Source: Flavobacterium plurextorum (GTDB lineage: Bacteria; Bacteroidota; Bacteroidia; Flavobacteriales; Flavobacteriaceae). Taken from it: 64,000 bases of DNA. The position numbers and the translations under genes were made by a program. Under the pieces are notes generated by a model. That model ran no database searches. It was not told the DNA's origin and worked only from the letters and a program-made list of their open reading frames with translations. Shown piece by piece: positions 1 through 8,322 of this stretch; position 1 is the first letter of the stretch; each line of letters opens with the position of its first letter. The stretch is from positions 56,592 to 120,591 of the forward strand of contig NZ_MUHD01000002.1 in the NCBI RefSeq assembly GCF_002217395.1, given 5' to 3'.

Positions 1-27
1 CCTTTGCCACTCTGAACCTTAGAACCT
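1..27. repeat. Partial copy of palindromic repeat family A (left edge)
   Basis: Read on the minus strand, the bases just after the stop codon of the neighbouring lipoprotein gene begin GGTTCTAAGGTTCAGAG. This resembles the right arm of the complete palindromic element near 50.35-50.42 kb, whose minus-strand arm starts AAGGTTCTAAGACGCC. The copy is cut by the window edge, so its other arm cannot be seen and the assignment stays tentative. Confidence 0.4.
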
Positions 28-883
28 ATAATTTAAACTCATAAACATTTCCTCCTGTCTTGTTCGCTTTTTCATCAGCGATAAGCAAAGTGGCATTGTC
101 TTTAAAAGCAACGGCTTCTTTTTGAGAAAAATGATTGAGATCAATTTCAGTATGAGTTCCTTTGTGAAATAAATCTCCTTTAAAATCTTTAAATAAAACA
201 ATTTTGTCATGGCTTAGCAAAACCACTTTTTTCCCGTCAGGACTAATTGCTGCACTGGTAAGAACGCAATGATTATAGTTATCGCAGGTCTTAAACTCTC
301 CTATTTTGACTGCTTTTTGAGTTCCTTTTGCATTTTTTACTTTATAGATAAAAGCAGTTCCATCAAAACCTTTACTTCTGTTCTTGGTAAAAAGATAAAA
401 ATAGCCGTTGTGCTCAAAAAAACCTTCAACATCATAAAACATTTCTTTTTTCTTTGGAGGAAATTCAGTCTGTTCTGGATAAGAGAATGAAATTTTATAT
501 TCGGCGGAAGCCACATCTTTTTCCAATTGAGTTTTATCTAATTTGTAAATACATAAATCTTTACGTTCGTTATCATTATTTCCAAAATCACCAATATAAA
601 GATTCCCTCCTTTATCTTTTGTTATGTCTTCCCAATCTACGTTTACTGCATTTGAAATCGTAATTGTTTTGGCTAATTTCCCGTCAGCATTTAATGCATA
701 AACCTCATTTTTGTTTCCGCTGTCTTCTAAAGTATAAAGTAAATTTGTCTCAGGGAAATAAGTTATTCCAGATACCTCTTTTAACTTTTTTGGAAGTGAA
801 TAAAGCGTTTTTAAATCACTATTTGATTGTTGCTGGCATGCTAATAAAACAATAGAAGCTGCTACTAAAAAAGACTTTTTCAT
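26..883 (-). CDS. Lipoprotein, predicted beta-propeller (SdiA-regulated/SMP-30-like)
   Basis: A 285-residue protein with a lipoprotein signal peptide (LLAC, Cys16 as likely lipidation site). It has the repeated blade-like pattern of extracellular six-bladed propellers. Conserved stretches are VSGI (37-40), NVDWEDI (81-87) and YIGDFGNN (96-103). The same stretches recur in the same order in the protein at 57.3-58.3 kb (ETSGL, NDWEEI, YIGDFGNN), so the two are paralogues although both lie alone in their surroundings. The family resembles SdiA-regulated proteins, often guessed to bind metal or act as esterases. No catalytic role can be shown from sequence alone. A family B repeat lies just upstream of the start. 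Confidence 0.75.
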   Translation of the reverse strand: MKKSFLVAASIVLLACQQQSNSDLKTLYSLPKKLKEVSGITYFPETNLLYTLEDSGNKNEVYALNADGKLAKTITISNAVNVDWEDITKDKGGNLYIGDFGNNDNERKDLCIYKLDKTQLEKDVASAEYKISFSYPEQTEFPPKKKEMFYDVEGFFEHNGYFYLFTKNRSKGFDGTAFIYKVKNAKGTQKAVKIGEFKTCDNYNHCVLTSAAISPDGKKVVLLSHDKIVLFKDFKGDLFHKGTHTEIDLNHFSQKEAVAFKDNATLLIADEKANKTGGNVYEFKL

Positions 884-898
884 AAGACTGTTTTTTTT

Positions 899-956
899 GA
901 ACCATATAAGTGATATAAGAAAATTTAAGTTTTGCTTTGTGAACTTATCTGGTTTA
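899..956. repeat. Palindromic repeat family B, short copy
   Basis: The stretch starts AACCATATAAGTGATATAAG and ends ACTTATCTGGTTT, so the ends form an imperfect inverted repeat (AACCAnATAAGT). The left arm is almost identical to both arms of the longer element at 43.52-43.63 kb. It sits between the stop of the unknown gene at 962 and the start of the lipoprotein gene at 883. It could form a hairpin in the leader of that lipoprotein transcript. Confidence 0.6.
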
Positions 957-961
957 TTCTT

Positions 962-2014
962 TTAAACTAAGTTTGTATTTTTAAAATTACGGGTAATAAA
1001 TTCGAATGCTGCATGCATAATATGCCCCATGGATTTGGCGTTTTTAAATTTCATATCGTTTGTATATCGATACAATTCCATTTTCAATTGATTCAAATGC
1101 TCTTCAGTTGAAATGGTATCGTGACACATTATATTCAGCAATTTATGTATTCTCGTTTCGGCTGAATGTATACGTTTTGCCAAAATAGCTCTTTCTTCGT
1201 CTTTATATTGAATAATGGAACGATCTTCTAATTTCTCTTTTATAAGCTGCATCATCGGATAATTTTCTTTAAAAAACTGCGGACGATACACTTTAAAATT
1301 TCCTTCGTAACACTGCTGATCGAAATCAATAGGACGAATTTTATACACTACTTGATCAAAATCGTGAATAGGCACAATTACATAATTATAAGCTCGCATA
1401 TCTCCCAAAAGCCTGATCATACAACGTTCATTAAACTTTACAAACTCTTTTGCAATCTGAGATTTTTCCGTTTCAGTACAATTGTGCAGTAAAGTATCCA
1501 TAAAAACATCACCCGGAATCCCTATAATATGTTCTTCGATCAAGGTATCTTTATAGACCAAAAAGTTTATTTTATCCGGTGAAAGAATATCTTCCAATTC
1601 AAGTCCGTAAATCCTAGAAGCATCTGCTTTTTTAATGTAAAAATGAACATAATTGTCATTCAGAATATTTCTAACCTTAATTCGAAACGGTTTTGAATTT
1701 CCAAAAGTACAATAGTCAATTGCATCAATATTTAGAAACTGAATGATATCACTATTTCCATCAGAATGTAAAAGCGAATAAATTTTCTTTAGATTCAAAT
1801 CGATTTCATTTCTTTCGAACTCGCTGTAATAAACCCGAATCCACAAAGTATCCGTTTCATTTTTATCATATACATTGACCGAGCCGGAAAAACGCAATAA
1901 GTCATCATAGAACACAGATACTTTCGAAATACGTTCGTATCGTTCTAAATAACTTAATAATGGACGTGTTAAAGGATAAGTAGGTTTCTTTAACACCATT
2001 AAAGGTTCGCTCAT
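962..2014 (-). CDS. Unrecognised conserved-looking protein, about 350 aa
   Basis: I do not recognise a named family. The ORF extends 23 codons further upstream, but I chose the ATG at 2014 (MSEPLMVLKK) because an exact TAnnTTTG box lies 17 bases before it and the longer form shows no signal sequence. The protein is soluble, with no membrane segment or signal peptide. The centre has charged alternating stretches; around residue 250 of this form is a KIRPIDFDQQ motif after MRAYNYVIVP. This loosely recalls the metal-binding DFD/DFG loop of kinase-like folds, and no other kinase motif is clear. The C-terminal third looks helical. It is divergently transcribed from the ABC exporter genes at 2123. 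Confidence 0.7.
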   Translation of the reverse strand: MSEPLMVLKKPTYPLTRPLLSYLERYERISKVSVFYDDLLRFSGSVNVYDKNETDTLWIRVYYSEFERNEIDLNLKKIYSLLHSDGNSDIIQFLNIDAIDYCTFGNSKPFRIKVRNILNDNYVHFYIKKADASRIYGLELEDILSPDKINFLVYKDTLIEEHIIGIPGDVFMDTLLHNCTETEKSQIAKEFVKFNERCMIRLLGDMRAYNYVIVPIHDFDQVVYKIRPIDFDQQCYEGNFKVYRPQFFKENYPMMQLIKEKLEDRSIIQYKDEERAILAKRIHSAETRIHKLLNIMCHDTISTEEHLNQLKMELYRYTNDMKFKNAKSMGHIMHAAFEFITRNFKNTNLV

Positions 2015-2031
2015 TTTGAATATCTTTATTA

Positions 2032-2039
2032 CAAATTTA
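2032..2039 (-). promoter_or_regulatory. -7 promoter box (TAAATTTG) for the unknown gene
   Basis: The minus strand reads TAAATTTG, an exact match to the Bacteroidota sigma-A -7 consensus TAnnTTTG, 17 bases before the ATG at 2014. A clear -33 TTTG at the usual distance is not present, so support rests on the -7 box and its placement. Confidence 0.4.
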
Positions 2040-2122
2040 CACGAATAAGATGATAAAAATAAATTTGGCGTAACAATATCCAACTTGCTTCGTCTTACTA
2101 AAAAACTAAAACCACAATTAAC

Positions 2123-3034
2123 TTGGAAACCATATTAACTATCGAGAATCTCAGTAAAAGATACGGACGCATTCATGCGCTTCAAAATGTATCTTTTAGC
2201 ATTAAAAAAGGACATGTTTACGGAATTTTAGGTCCAAACGGAAGCGGAAAATCAACGACTTTAGGAATCGTTTTGAATGTTGTAAACAAAACTTCCGGCG
2301 ATTACAAATGGTTTGACGGCAAAGTGCAAACGCATGAAGCTCTAAAAAAAGTTGGCGCTATTATAGAACGTCCCAACTTTTACCCTTACATGACTGCCGA
2401 AGAAAACCTTAAACTGGTTTGCAAAATAAAAAGCATTGATTATTCTAAAATAAATGAAAAACTTACCCTTGTAGGTTTAACCGAAAGAAAAGACAGCAAA
2501 TTCAGCACTTTTTCTTTAGGAATGAAACAACGTCTTGCAATTGCATCGGCATTATTAAATGATCCAGAAATTCTAATTTTAGACGAACCTACAAATGGCT
2601 TAGATCCACAGGGAATTCATCAGATTAGAGATATTATTAAAGAAATTGCATCGCACGGAACAACCATTTTATTGGCTTCGCATTTACTAGACGAAGTCGA
2701 GAAAGTATGCTCGCATGTTGTTGTTTTACGCAAAGGCGAAATTTTATATTCAGGCTCAGTTGATGGCATGTCTGCCAATGAAAGTTTCTTTGAACTGCAG
2801 GCAAATGACAATTTAGCTTTAAAATCAGTTTTAACAGAGCATCCAGCTGTAGATAAAATCAAGGAATCCGATGGGAAAATTTTGGTACATCTGAAATCCG
2901 ATTTATCAGCTTCTGAACTGAATTTGTATTTGTTTTCTAAAAATATTGCTTTGAGCCATTTGGTAAAACGTAAAAATAGTTTAGAAGCTCAATTTTTAGA
3001 ACTTACACAAAAAGCCACTATCAAAAAAAACTAA
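2123..3034 (+). CDS. ABC transporter ATP-binding protein (DrrA/CcmA-type exporter)
   Basis: The nucleotide-binding subunit of a two-gene ABC exporter, 303 residues. Walker A is GPNGSGKST (37-45), the signature SLGMKQR (131-137), Walker B LILDEP (151-156), and the switch His is in LLASH (His187). The start is TTG: the frame begins TTG GAA ACC and gives the usual METILTIENLSK beginning, with no nearby in-frame ATG. The roughly 100-residue tail after the ATPase core is usual for ABC-2 exporters such as bacitracin, antibiotic or gliding-type transporters. The permease starts 3 bases after its stop, so the two form an operon. Substrate unknown. Confidence 0.92.
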   Translation: METILTIENLSKRYGRIHALQNVSFSIKKGHVYGILGPNGSGKSTTLGIVLNVVNKTSGDYKWFDGKVQTHEALKKVGAIIERPNFYPYMTAEENLKLVCKIKSIDYSKINEKLTLVGLTERKDSKFSTFSLGMKQRLAIASALLNDPEILILDEPTNGLDPQGIHQIRDIIKEIASHGTTILLASHLLDEVEKVCSHVVVLRKGEILYSGSVDGMSANESFFELQANDNLALKSVLTEHPAVDKIKESDGKILVHLKSDLSASELNLYLFSKNIALSHLVKRKNSLEAQFLELTQKATIKKN

Positions 3035-3037
3035 GCC

Positions 3038-3874
3038 ATGAACAGACTTGTCTCTATAGAATTACAGAAAATCTGGAAAAACAAAGCCAGTAAAATTCTT
3101 ACTTTAACTTATTTTATCCTTCTTTCATTTATAGCATTAATTGCATCTATAAAATTTGACTTGGGTGTTTTTAAATTTCATTTGGCAGAAATGGGAATCT
3201 TTAACTTTCCTTTTATCTGGCATTTTAACACTTATATCGCAGCATGGTTGAAATTTTTTCTAGCTATTGTAATTGTTTCAATGATGGCAAATGAATACAG
3301 CTATGGCACATTAAAACAAAACTTAATTGACGGTTTAAGCAAAAAAGAGTTCATTTTATCTAAGTTTCTTACGGTTGTACTTTTTGCATTATGCTCTACC
3401 ATTTTTGTTTTTATAATGAGTTTATTGCTTGGATTAAGTTTTTCATCGTACACTGAATTTGATGTCATTTTCATGGATTTAGATTATTTGCTTGCCTTTT
3501 TTGTAAAACTAGTTGGATTCTTTTCTTTCTGTTTGTTTTTAGGAATCTTGGTGAAACGATCTGCATTTGCTTTGGGATTTTTATTAGTCTGGAGTATTCT
3601 TGAAGGTATCGCAAAAGGTTTATTAGTTTTCAAACTATTTCCTGAAAGTACAACAGGATATACCATAATGAAGTTTTTCCCGCTGGAAGCGATGTCAAAT
3701 TTAATTATAGAACCCTTTTCAAGACTTTCAGTTATCAAAAATATCGGAGCACAAATGGGCGTAAATGATGTTAAAGATTACAGCGTAAGTTATACTTCGA
3801 TATTGATTGTTTTAATCTGGACTTTCTTGTTTATATACTTTTCTTACAAACTATTAAAAAATCGAGATTTATAG
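3038..3874 (+). CDS. ABC-2 type exporter permease
   Basis: A 278-residue integral membrane protein with about six hydrophobic helices (near residues 18-38, 70-85, 110-135, 148-170, 175-195 and 250-270), the layout of ABC-2/ABC2_membrane_4 permeases. It begins MNRLVSIELQKIWKN, the typical amphipathic N-terminus with a basic helix before the first membrane span. It follows the ATPase gene after 3 bases and is presumably its translocation partner in the inner membrane. The transported substrate cannot be inferred. The T9SS adhesin gene starts only 15 bases downstream. Confidence 0.88.
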   Translation: MNRLVSIELQKIWKNKASKILTLTYFILLSFIALIASIKFDLGVFKFHLAEMGIFNFPFIWHFNTYIAAWLKFFLAIVIVSMMANEYSYGTLKQNLIDGLSKKEFILSKFLTVVLFALCSTIFVFIMSLLLGLSFSSYTEFDVIFMDLDYLLAFFVKLVGFFSFCLFLGILVKRSAFALGFLLVWSILEGIAKGLLVFKLFPESTTGYTIMKFFPLEAMSNLIIEPFSRLSVIKNIGAQMGVNDVKDYSVSYTSILIVLIWTFLFIYFSYKLLKNRDL

Positions 3875-3882
3875 TATATTTG
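3875..3882 (+). promoter_or_regulatory. Possible -7 box (TATATTTG) before the T9SS adhesin
   Basis: TATATTTG matches TAnnTTTG exactly, starts directly after the permease stop codon and ends 7 bases before the ATG at 3890. If used, the mRNA would have almost no leader. No good -33 TTTG is seen at the expected spacing, and the box could be chance in AT-rich DNA. Confidence 0.3.
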
Positions 3883-3889
3883 TTATACT

Positions 3890-6235
3890 ATGATTCCAGT
3901 AAAACGTTTTTTATTTATTCTATTTTTATGCTGTTTATCTGCAAAGATGAATGCGCAGGTAATCACTATTGACGACACAAAAACACCAACTCAGTTAATT
4001 GAAAATATCTTAATTAATAGTTCTTGTGCCAATGCCTCGAATTCGACAGGTCGCGGCGATACTTTTAGACTTGGAAAACAGAGTTTTGCTTATTTTAACA
4101 GTAACGGAAGCAGTTTCCCTTTTAGAGAAGGAATCGTTTTAGCCACTTCAACAGCTCAAAGTGCAATCGGCCCCTTTGTTAGTAACCCAAATGATGGTTC
4201 TGATGATAGTATTTCATGGGGTCGTGACACCGATTTGGATCAAACACTTGGCATTAATTCAATAAATACAACGGTTCTGGAATTTGATTTTATTGCGAAC
4301 ACAAGTTCCTTGAGCTTTAATTATATTTTTGCTTCTAATGAATATCAGTATGATTTTCCATGCAGATATTCTGATGGATTTGCTTTCTTAATCAAAGAAG
4401 CTGGAACTGCTGATCCTTATAAAAATTTAGCCGTAATACCTAATACAAATACGCCGGTTTCTTCTGTAAATATTCATCCAAAAATTGATCCGGGATCAAG
4501 TGTTGGAGGCATTAGTTATCCTGGTTGTGCAGCTTCAAATGAAAGTTACTTTAACGGGCGAAATACAAATACAAGTCCAATAAATTTTGCTGGACAAACT
4601 GTCGTAATGACTGCTAGCAGTACAGTAACTGCAGGAAAAAAATATCATGTAAAACTTGTAATCGGCGATGCTGACGTTAGATACCAAACTTCAGCAATTT
4701 TCCTTGAAGCAGGAAGTTTTGCTTCTAAAATTGTTCTTGGAGAAGATCGAACAATTGCAAATAATAATCCTGCCTGTTTTGGAGAAAGAATTACTTTAGA
4801 CAGTAAACTATCAGCTGCAGATTATACTTTTAAATGGTATAAAAAAGACAATCCTTCTGTTACACTAAGTACAAATCCAACTTATGAAGTTACAGACGCA
4901 GGAAATTATGTAGTTGAAGCCACTGTAATAAGTACAACGTGCATATTATCTGGAGAGATAAAAATAGACTATGCTTCAGAAATCCAGTCAACAGATACCT
5001 CTTTACTACAATGTGACGATAATACAGACGGTATTTCTATTTTTGATTTAAGCAAAGTAAACAATATTGTAAAAAATAATGTTGCTTCGATTTTAAATGA
5101 TGGCTTTTATGAAACACTGACTGATGCTCAGAACAAAACAAATAAAATTGCAGTACCAAACCGATATGTAAATAATGCCCCTAATCAAATTGTTTACGCC
5201 CGTCTTGAAAATCAATTTGGATGCTCTAAAATTGCTCAAGTAACTTTAGAGATTGCAAATACATCTATGGCTGATCCAAATCCGATAAGCATTTGTGACC
5301 AAGATCAAATTCAAGATGGATTGTATCAATTTGATTTGAATAATGAAGTTACTCCGCAGCTTGGTCTTGCAACTGGATTAACTATTAATTACTATGCAAC
5401 CGCAAATGATGCTGTAACAGAAACAAATCAGCTGCCAAATATTTTTAGAAACACGACTGCATTCAATCAAACTATTTATGGCAGAGTTGTAAATGGACCA
5501 GATTGTTACGATATTATTCCAGTTCCTCTTGTGGTAAACACATTTGACCCGCCAAATTTTGCAAATGAATCTGTTTTTATATGTAAAAATAGTGATGTGA
5601 CACTAACTGTAGATTCTGGTTTTAGCAGTTATTCTTGGAATACGGCACCTGGAAACACCACAAATTCATTAACTGTTACTGCTCCGGGAGATTACGCTGT
5701 AACTGTAACAAATGCAAATGGCTGTAAAAAAACTAAAACCTTCAAAGTAATTTTATCAGAACCTGCAACATTGACAGGAGCGACTGTAAAAGATTTTTCA
5801 GGAAACGATAATTCAGTTTTGTTAGAATATACTGGAGTTGGAGACTACGAATTCTCATTAGACGGTGTTACGTTTCAAGATGATCCGTTATTTACCAGAG
5901 TAGCTGCCGGCACTTATAATGCTGTTGCCAGAGACAAAAATGGCTGCGGATTATCAAGCAATATTACTATATATGTATTAGATTATCCAAGATTTTTCAC
6001 ACCAAACGGAGACGGATATAATGATTTATGGTTTATCAATGACATCGAACATCTTCCTAATTTTAAAATTTATGTTTTTGATCGCTACGGAAAATTACTA
6101 AAAGAAATGAATCAAAACAGCATTGGATGGAATGGAATTTTTAATGGCCAGCAGCTTCCATCTGATGATTACTGGTTTACTTTGACTTTTGTAAACGGCA
6201 AAAGCGTGAAAGGCCACTTTACTTTAAAAAGATAA
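3890..6235 (+). CDS. T9SS type B secreted protein, choice-of-anchor L domain
   Basis: A 781-residue secreted protein. Residues 1-22 are a signal peptide ending AKMNAQ. Residues of about 30-275 match the choice-of-anchor L pattern (TPTQLIENIL, REGIVLATS, FNYIFASNEY, DGFAFLIK). The middle has Ig/PKD-like repeats with paired cysteines (about 280-640). The C-terminus is a type B sorting domain: PRFFTPNGDGYNDLW, IYVFDRYGKLL, GWNG, and the end GHFTLKR. Type B domains direct export through the outer-membrane T9SS and surface attachment or release, and are linked to SprF-like partners in Flavobacterium. The gene is likely a surface adhesin. It sits 15 bases after an ABC permease, which could be co-transcription or chance. 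Confidence 0.9.
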   Translation: MIPVKRFLFILFLCCLSAKMNAQVITIDDTKTPTQLIENILINSSCANASNSTGRGDTFRLGKQSFAYFNSNGSSFPFREGIVLATSTAQSAIGPFVSNPNDGSDDSISWGRDTDLDQTLGINSINTTVLEFDFIANTSSLSFNYIFASNEYQYDFPCRYSDGFAFLIKEAGTADPYKNLAVIPNTNTPVSSVNIHPKIDPGSSVGGISYPGCAASNESYFNGRNTNTSPINFAGQTVVMTASSTVTAGKKYHVKLVIGDADVRYQTSAIFLEAGSFASKIVLGEDRTIANNNPACFGERITLDSKLSAADYTFKWYKKDNPSVTLSTNPTYEVTDAGNYVVEATVISTTCILSGEIKIDYASEIQSTDTSLLQCDDNTDGISIFDLSKVNNIVKNNVASILNDGFYETLTDAQNKTNKIAVPNRYVNNAPNQIVYARLENQFGCSKIAQVTLEIANTSMADPNPISICDQDQIQDGLYQFDLNNEVTPQLGLATGLTINYYATANDAVTETNQLPNIFRNTTAFNQTIYGRVVNGPDCYDIIPVPLVVNTFDPPNFANESVFICKNSDVTLTVDSGFSSYSWNTAPGNTTNSLTVTAPGDYAVTVTNANGCKKTKTFKVILSEPATLTGATVKDFSGNDNSVLLEYTGVGDYEFSLDGVTFQDDPLFTRVAAGTYNAVARDKNGCGLSSNITIYVLDYPRFFTPNGDGYNDLWFINDIEHLPNFKIYVFDRYGKLLKEMNQNSIGWNGIFNGQQLPSDDYWFTLTFVNGKSVKGHFTLKR

Positions 6236-6302
6236 AATATTAAAATCCATTACTTAAATTCCGAATTCAAATTGCTTAAAATTCGGATTTAGACCATAAA
6301 GA

Positions 6303-6337
6303 AAATCCCAAACTCTATAATGGAATTTGGGATTTTT
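6303..6337. terminator. Bidirectional terminator between the adhesin and typA
   Basis: AAATCCCAAA and TTTGGGATTT form a perfect 10-base stem with a short loop and T-rich flanks on both strands, between two convergent genes. A weaker CCGAATT/AATTCGG hairpin lies just upstream at 6261-6286. Confidence 0.8.
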
Positions 6338-6357
6338 TATATTGAAATTTAAAATTA

Positions 6358-8154
6358 CTAAACTTTAAATCTTTTTCTATCAGTTTCAGTCAAATAGATT
6401 TTTCTTAAACGAATAGATTTTGGTGTAACCTCTACGTACTCATCTTTTTGAATGTACTCTAAAGCTTCTTCAAGAGAGAAAATAATTGGAGGAATAATTC
6501 TAGCTTTTTCATCATTTCCAGATGAACGAACGTTAGATTGTTTTTTCTCCTTAGTTACGTTTACACACATATCATCACCACGTGAATTTTCTCCAATTAC
6601 CTGACCTTCATAAATTTCAGCATTTGGTTCAACAAAAAACTTACCACGATCTTGTAATTTATCGATAGAATAAGGAATAGCTTTTCCTTTTTCCATAGAA
6701 ATCAATGAACCTTTGTTACGTCCAGAAATTTCTCCTTTGTAAGGCTCATATCCAATAAAACGGTGTGACATAATAGCTTCACCAGCCGTAGCTGTAAGCA
6801 ATTGATTTCTTAAACCAATAATTCCACGAGAAGGAATATTGAATTTAATGATCATACGCTCGCCTTTAGTCTCCATACTTAACATTTCACCTTTACGAAC
6901 TGTTACGAATTCAACTGCTCTACCTGAAAGATTTTCTGGTAAATCGATTGTTAATTCCTCAATTGGCTCACATTTTTTACCATCAATTTCTTTGATAATA
7001 ACTTGCGGCTGACCAATTTGTAACTCATAACCTTCTCTTCTCATTGTTTCAATAAGAACAGATAAGTGAAGTACTCCACGACCAAAAACCATGAATTTAT
7101 CTGCAGAATCAGTTTCACCTAACTTCATCGCTAAGTTTTTCTCTAATTCTTTTGTCAATCTTTCTCTAATATGACGAGAAGTTACAAATTTACCTTCTTT
7201 ACCAAAGAAAGGTGAATCATTAATTGTAAACAACATACTCATTGTAGGCTCATCAATAGCAATAGAAGCTAAACCTTCAGGGTTTTCGTTATCAGCAATA
7301 GTATCACCAATTTCAAAACCTTCAATACCAACTACAGCACAAATATCACCTGCAATTACTTCTGCAACTTTTTTACGTCCAAGACCTTCAAAAGTATGTA
7401 ATTCTTTGATTCTTGATTTTGTAACAGTACCATCTCTCTTTACTAAAGATATTGCCATACCTTCTTTCAAAATACCTCTTTCTAAACGACCAATAGCGAT
7501 ACGCCCAGTAAAAGCAGAGAAATCTAAAGATGTAATTAACATTTGAGGAGTACCTTCAGAAACTTTAGGAGCTGGTACATTAGCAATAACCATGTCTAAT
7601 AAAGGCTCAATGTTTTCTGTTTGGTTTTTCCAATCGTCAGACATCCAGTTGTTTTTAGCAGAACCGTAAACAGTTGGGAAATCTAACTGCTCTTCTGTAG
7701 CACCTAATTCAAACATTAAGTCAAAAACTTTTTCATGAACTTCTTCAGGAGTACAGTTTTCTTTATCAACTTTATTGATAACTACACAAGGCTTCAAACC
7801 TAAATCGATAGCTTTTTGTAATACAAAACGAGTTTGCGGCATTGGCCCCTCAAAGGCATCCACTAATAAACATACACCATCGGCCATGTTCAATACACGT
7901 TCTACTTCACCTCCAAAATCCGCGTGGCCAGGAGTATCGATAATATTGATTTTTGTTCCTTTATATTGAACAGAAACGTTTTTAGAAGTAATAGTAATAC
8001 CTCTCTCACGCTCTAAATCGTTATTATCAAGAATTAAATCACCTGTATTTTCGTTGTCACGAAATAATTGACAGTGATACATAATTTTATCAACCAAAGT
8101 GGTCTTACCGTGATCGACGTGGGCAATAATTGCAATATTTCTAATAGATTCCAT
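6358..8154 (-). CDS. typA: Translational GTPase TypA/BipA
   Basis: A 598-residue ribosome-associated GTPase of the EF-G/LepA superfamily that helps 50S assembly and stress adaptation. All G motifs are visible: AHVDHGKTT (11-19), RGITI (51-55), DTPGHAD (73-79), NKVD (127-130) and a GSAK G5 near 165. The EF-G domain II/III/V order follows and the C-terminal TypA domain ([16 protein letters not shown] region) is intact; length is normal for the family. An exact -7 box TACTTTTG lies on the minus strand at 8174-8181, about 20 bases before the ATG. The gene is convergent with the adhesin and divergent from the histidine kinase at 8323. Confidence 0.97.
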   Translation of the reverse strand: MESIRNIAIIAHVDHGKTTLVDKIMYHCQLFRDNENTGDLILDNNDLERERGITITSKNVSVQYKGTKINIIDTPGHADFGGEVERVLNMADGVCLLVDAFEGPMPQTRFVLQKAIDLGLKPCVVINKVDKENCTPEEVHEKVFDLMFELGATEEQLDFPTVYGSAKNNWMSDDWKNQTENIEPLLDMVIANVPAPKVSEGTPQMLITSLDFSAFTGRIAIGRLERGILKEGMAISLVKRDGTVTKSRIKELHTFEGLGRKKVAEVIAGDICAVVGIEGFEIGDTIADNENPEGLASIAIDEPTMSMLFTINDSPFFGKEGKFVTSRHIRERLTKELEKNLAMKLGETDSADKFMVFGRGVLHLSVLIETMRREGYELQIGQPQVIIKEIDGKKCEPIEELTIDLPENLSGRAVEFVTVRKGEMLSMETKGERMIIKFNIPSRGIIGLRNQLLTATAGEAIMSHRFIGYEPYKGEISGRNKGSLISMEKGKAIPYSIDKLQDRGKFFVEPNAEIYEGQVIGENSRGDDMCVNVTKEKKQSNVRSSGNDEKARIIPPIIFSLEEALEYIQKDEYVEVTPKSIRLRKIYLTETDRKRFKV

Positions 8155-8173
8155 TTGTGTTTTTTAATGGGTG

Positions 8174-8181
8174 CAAAAGTA
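8174..8181 (-). promoter_or_regulatory. -7 promoter box (TACTTTTG) of typA
   Basis: Exact TAnnTTTG on the minus strand, 19 bases before the typA ATG. About 20 bases further upstream lies a T-run (TTTT rather than TTTG), so the -33 element is imperfect. Confidence 0.5.
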
Positions 8182-8285
8182 CACTTTATTTTCTAAAAAA
8201 AAACGTTTCTGTGATAGTTTGCGTATATACAAGTAATTAGTTCATTAAATCAATGTTAAATTAGGCATCAAAATGAACTTTACTT

Positions 8286-8318
8286 ATTGTTTAGTTATGG
8301 TTAATTTAACTATATTTG
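8286..8318 (+). promoter_or_regulatory. Promoter of the histidine kinase gene (ATTG ... TATATTTG)
   Basis: TATATTTG at 8311-8318 is an exact -7 box, and ATTG at 8286-8289 is a near -33 element with a 21-base spacer, inside the usual range for Bacteroidota promoters. The -7 box ends 4 bases before the ATG, so the predicted transcript would be leaderless or nearly so. Confidence 0.5.
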
Positions 8319-8322
8319 AGTA

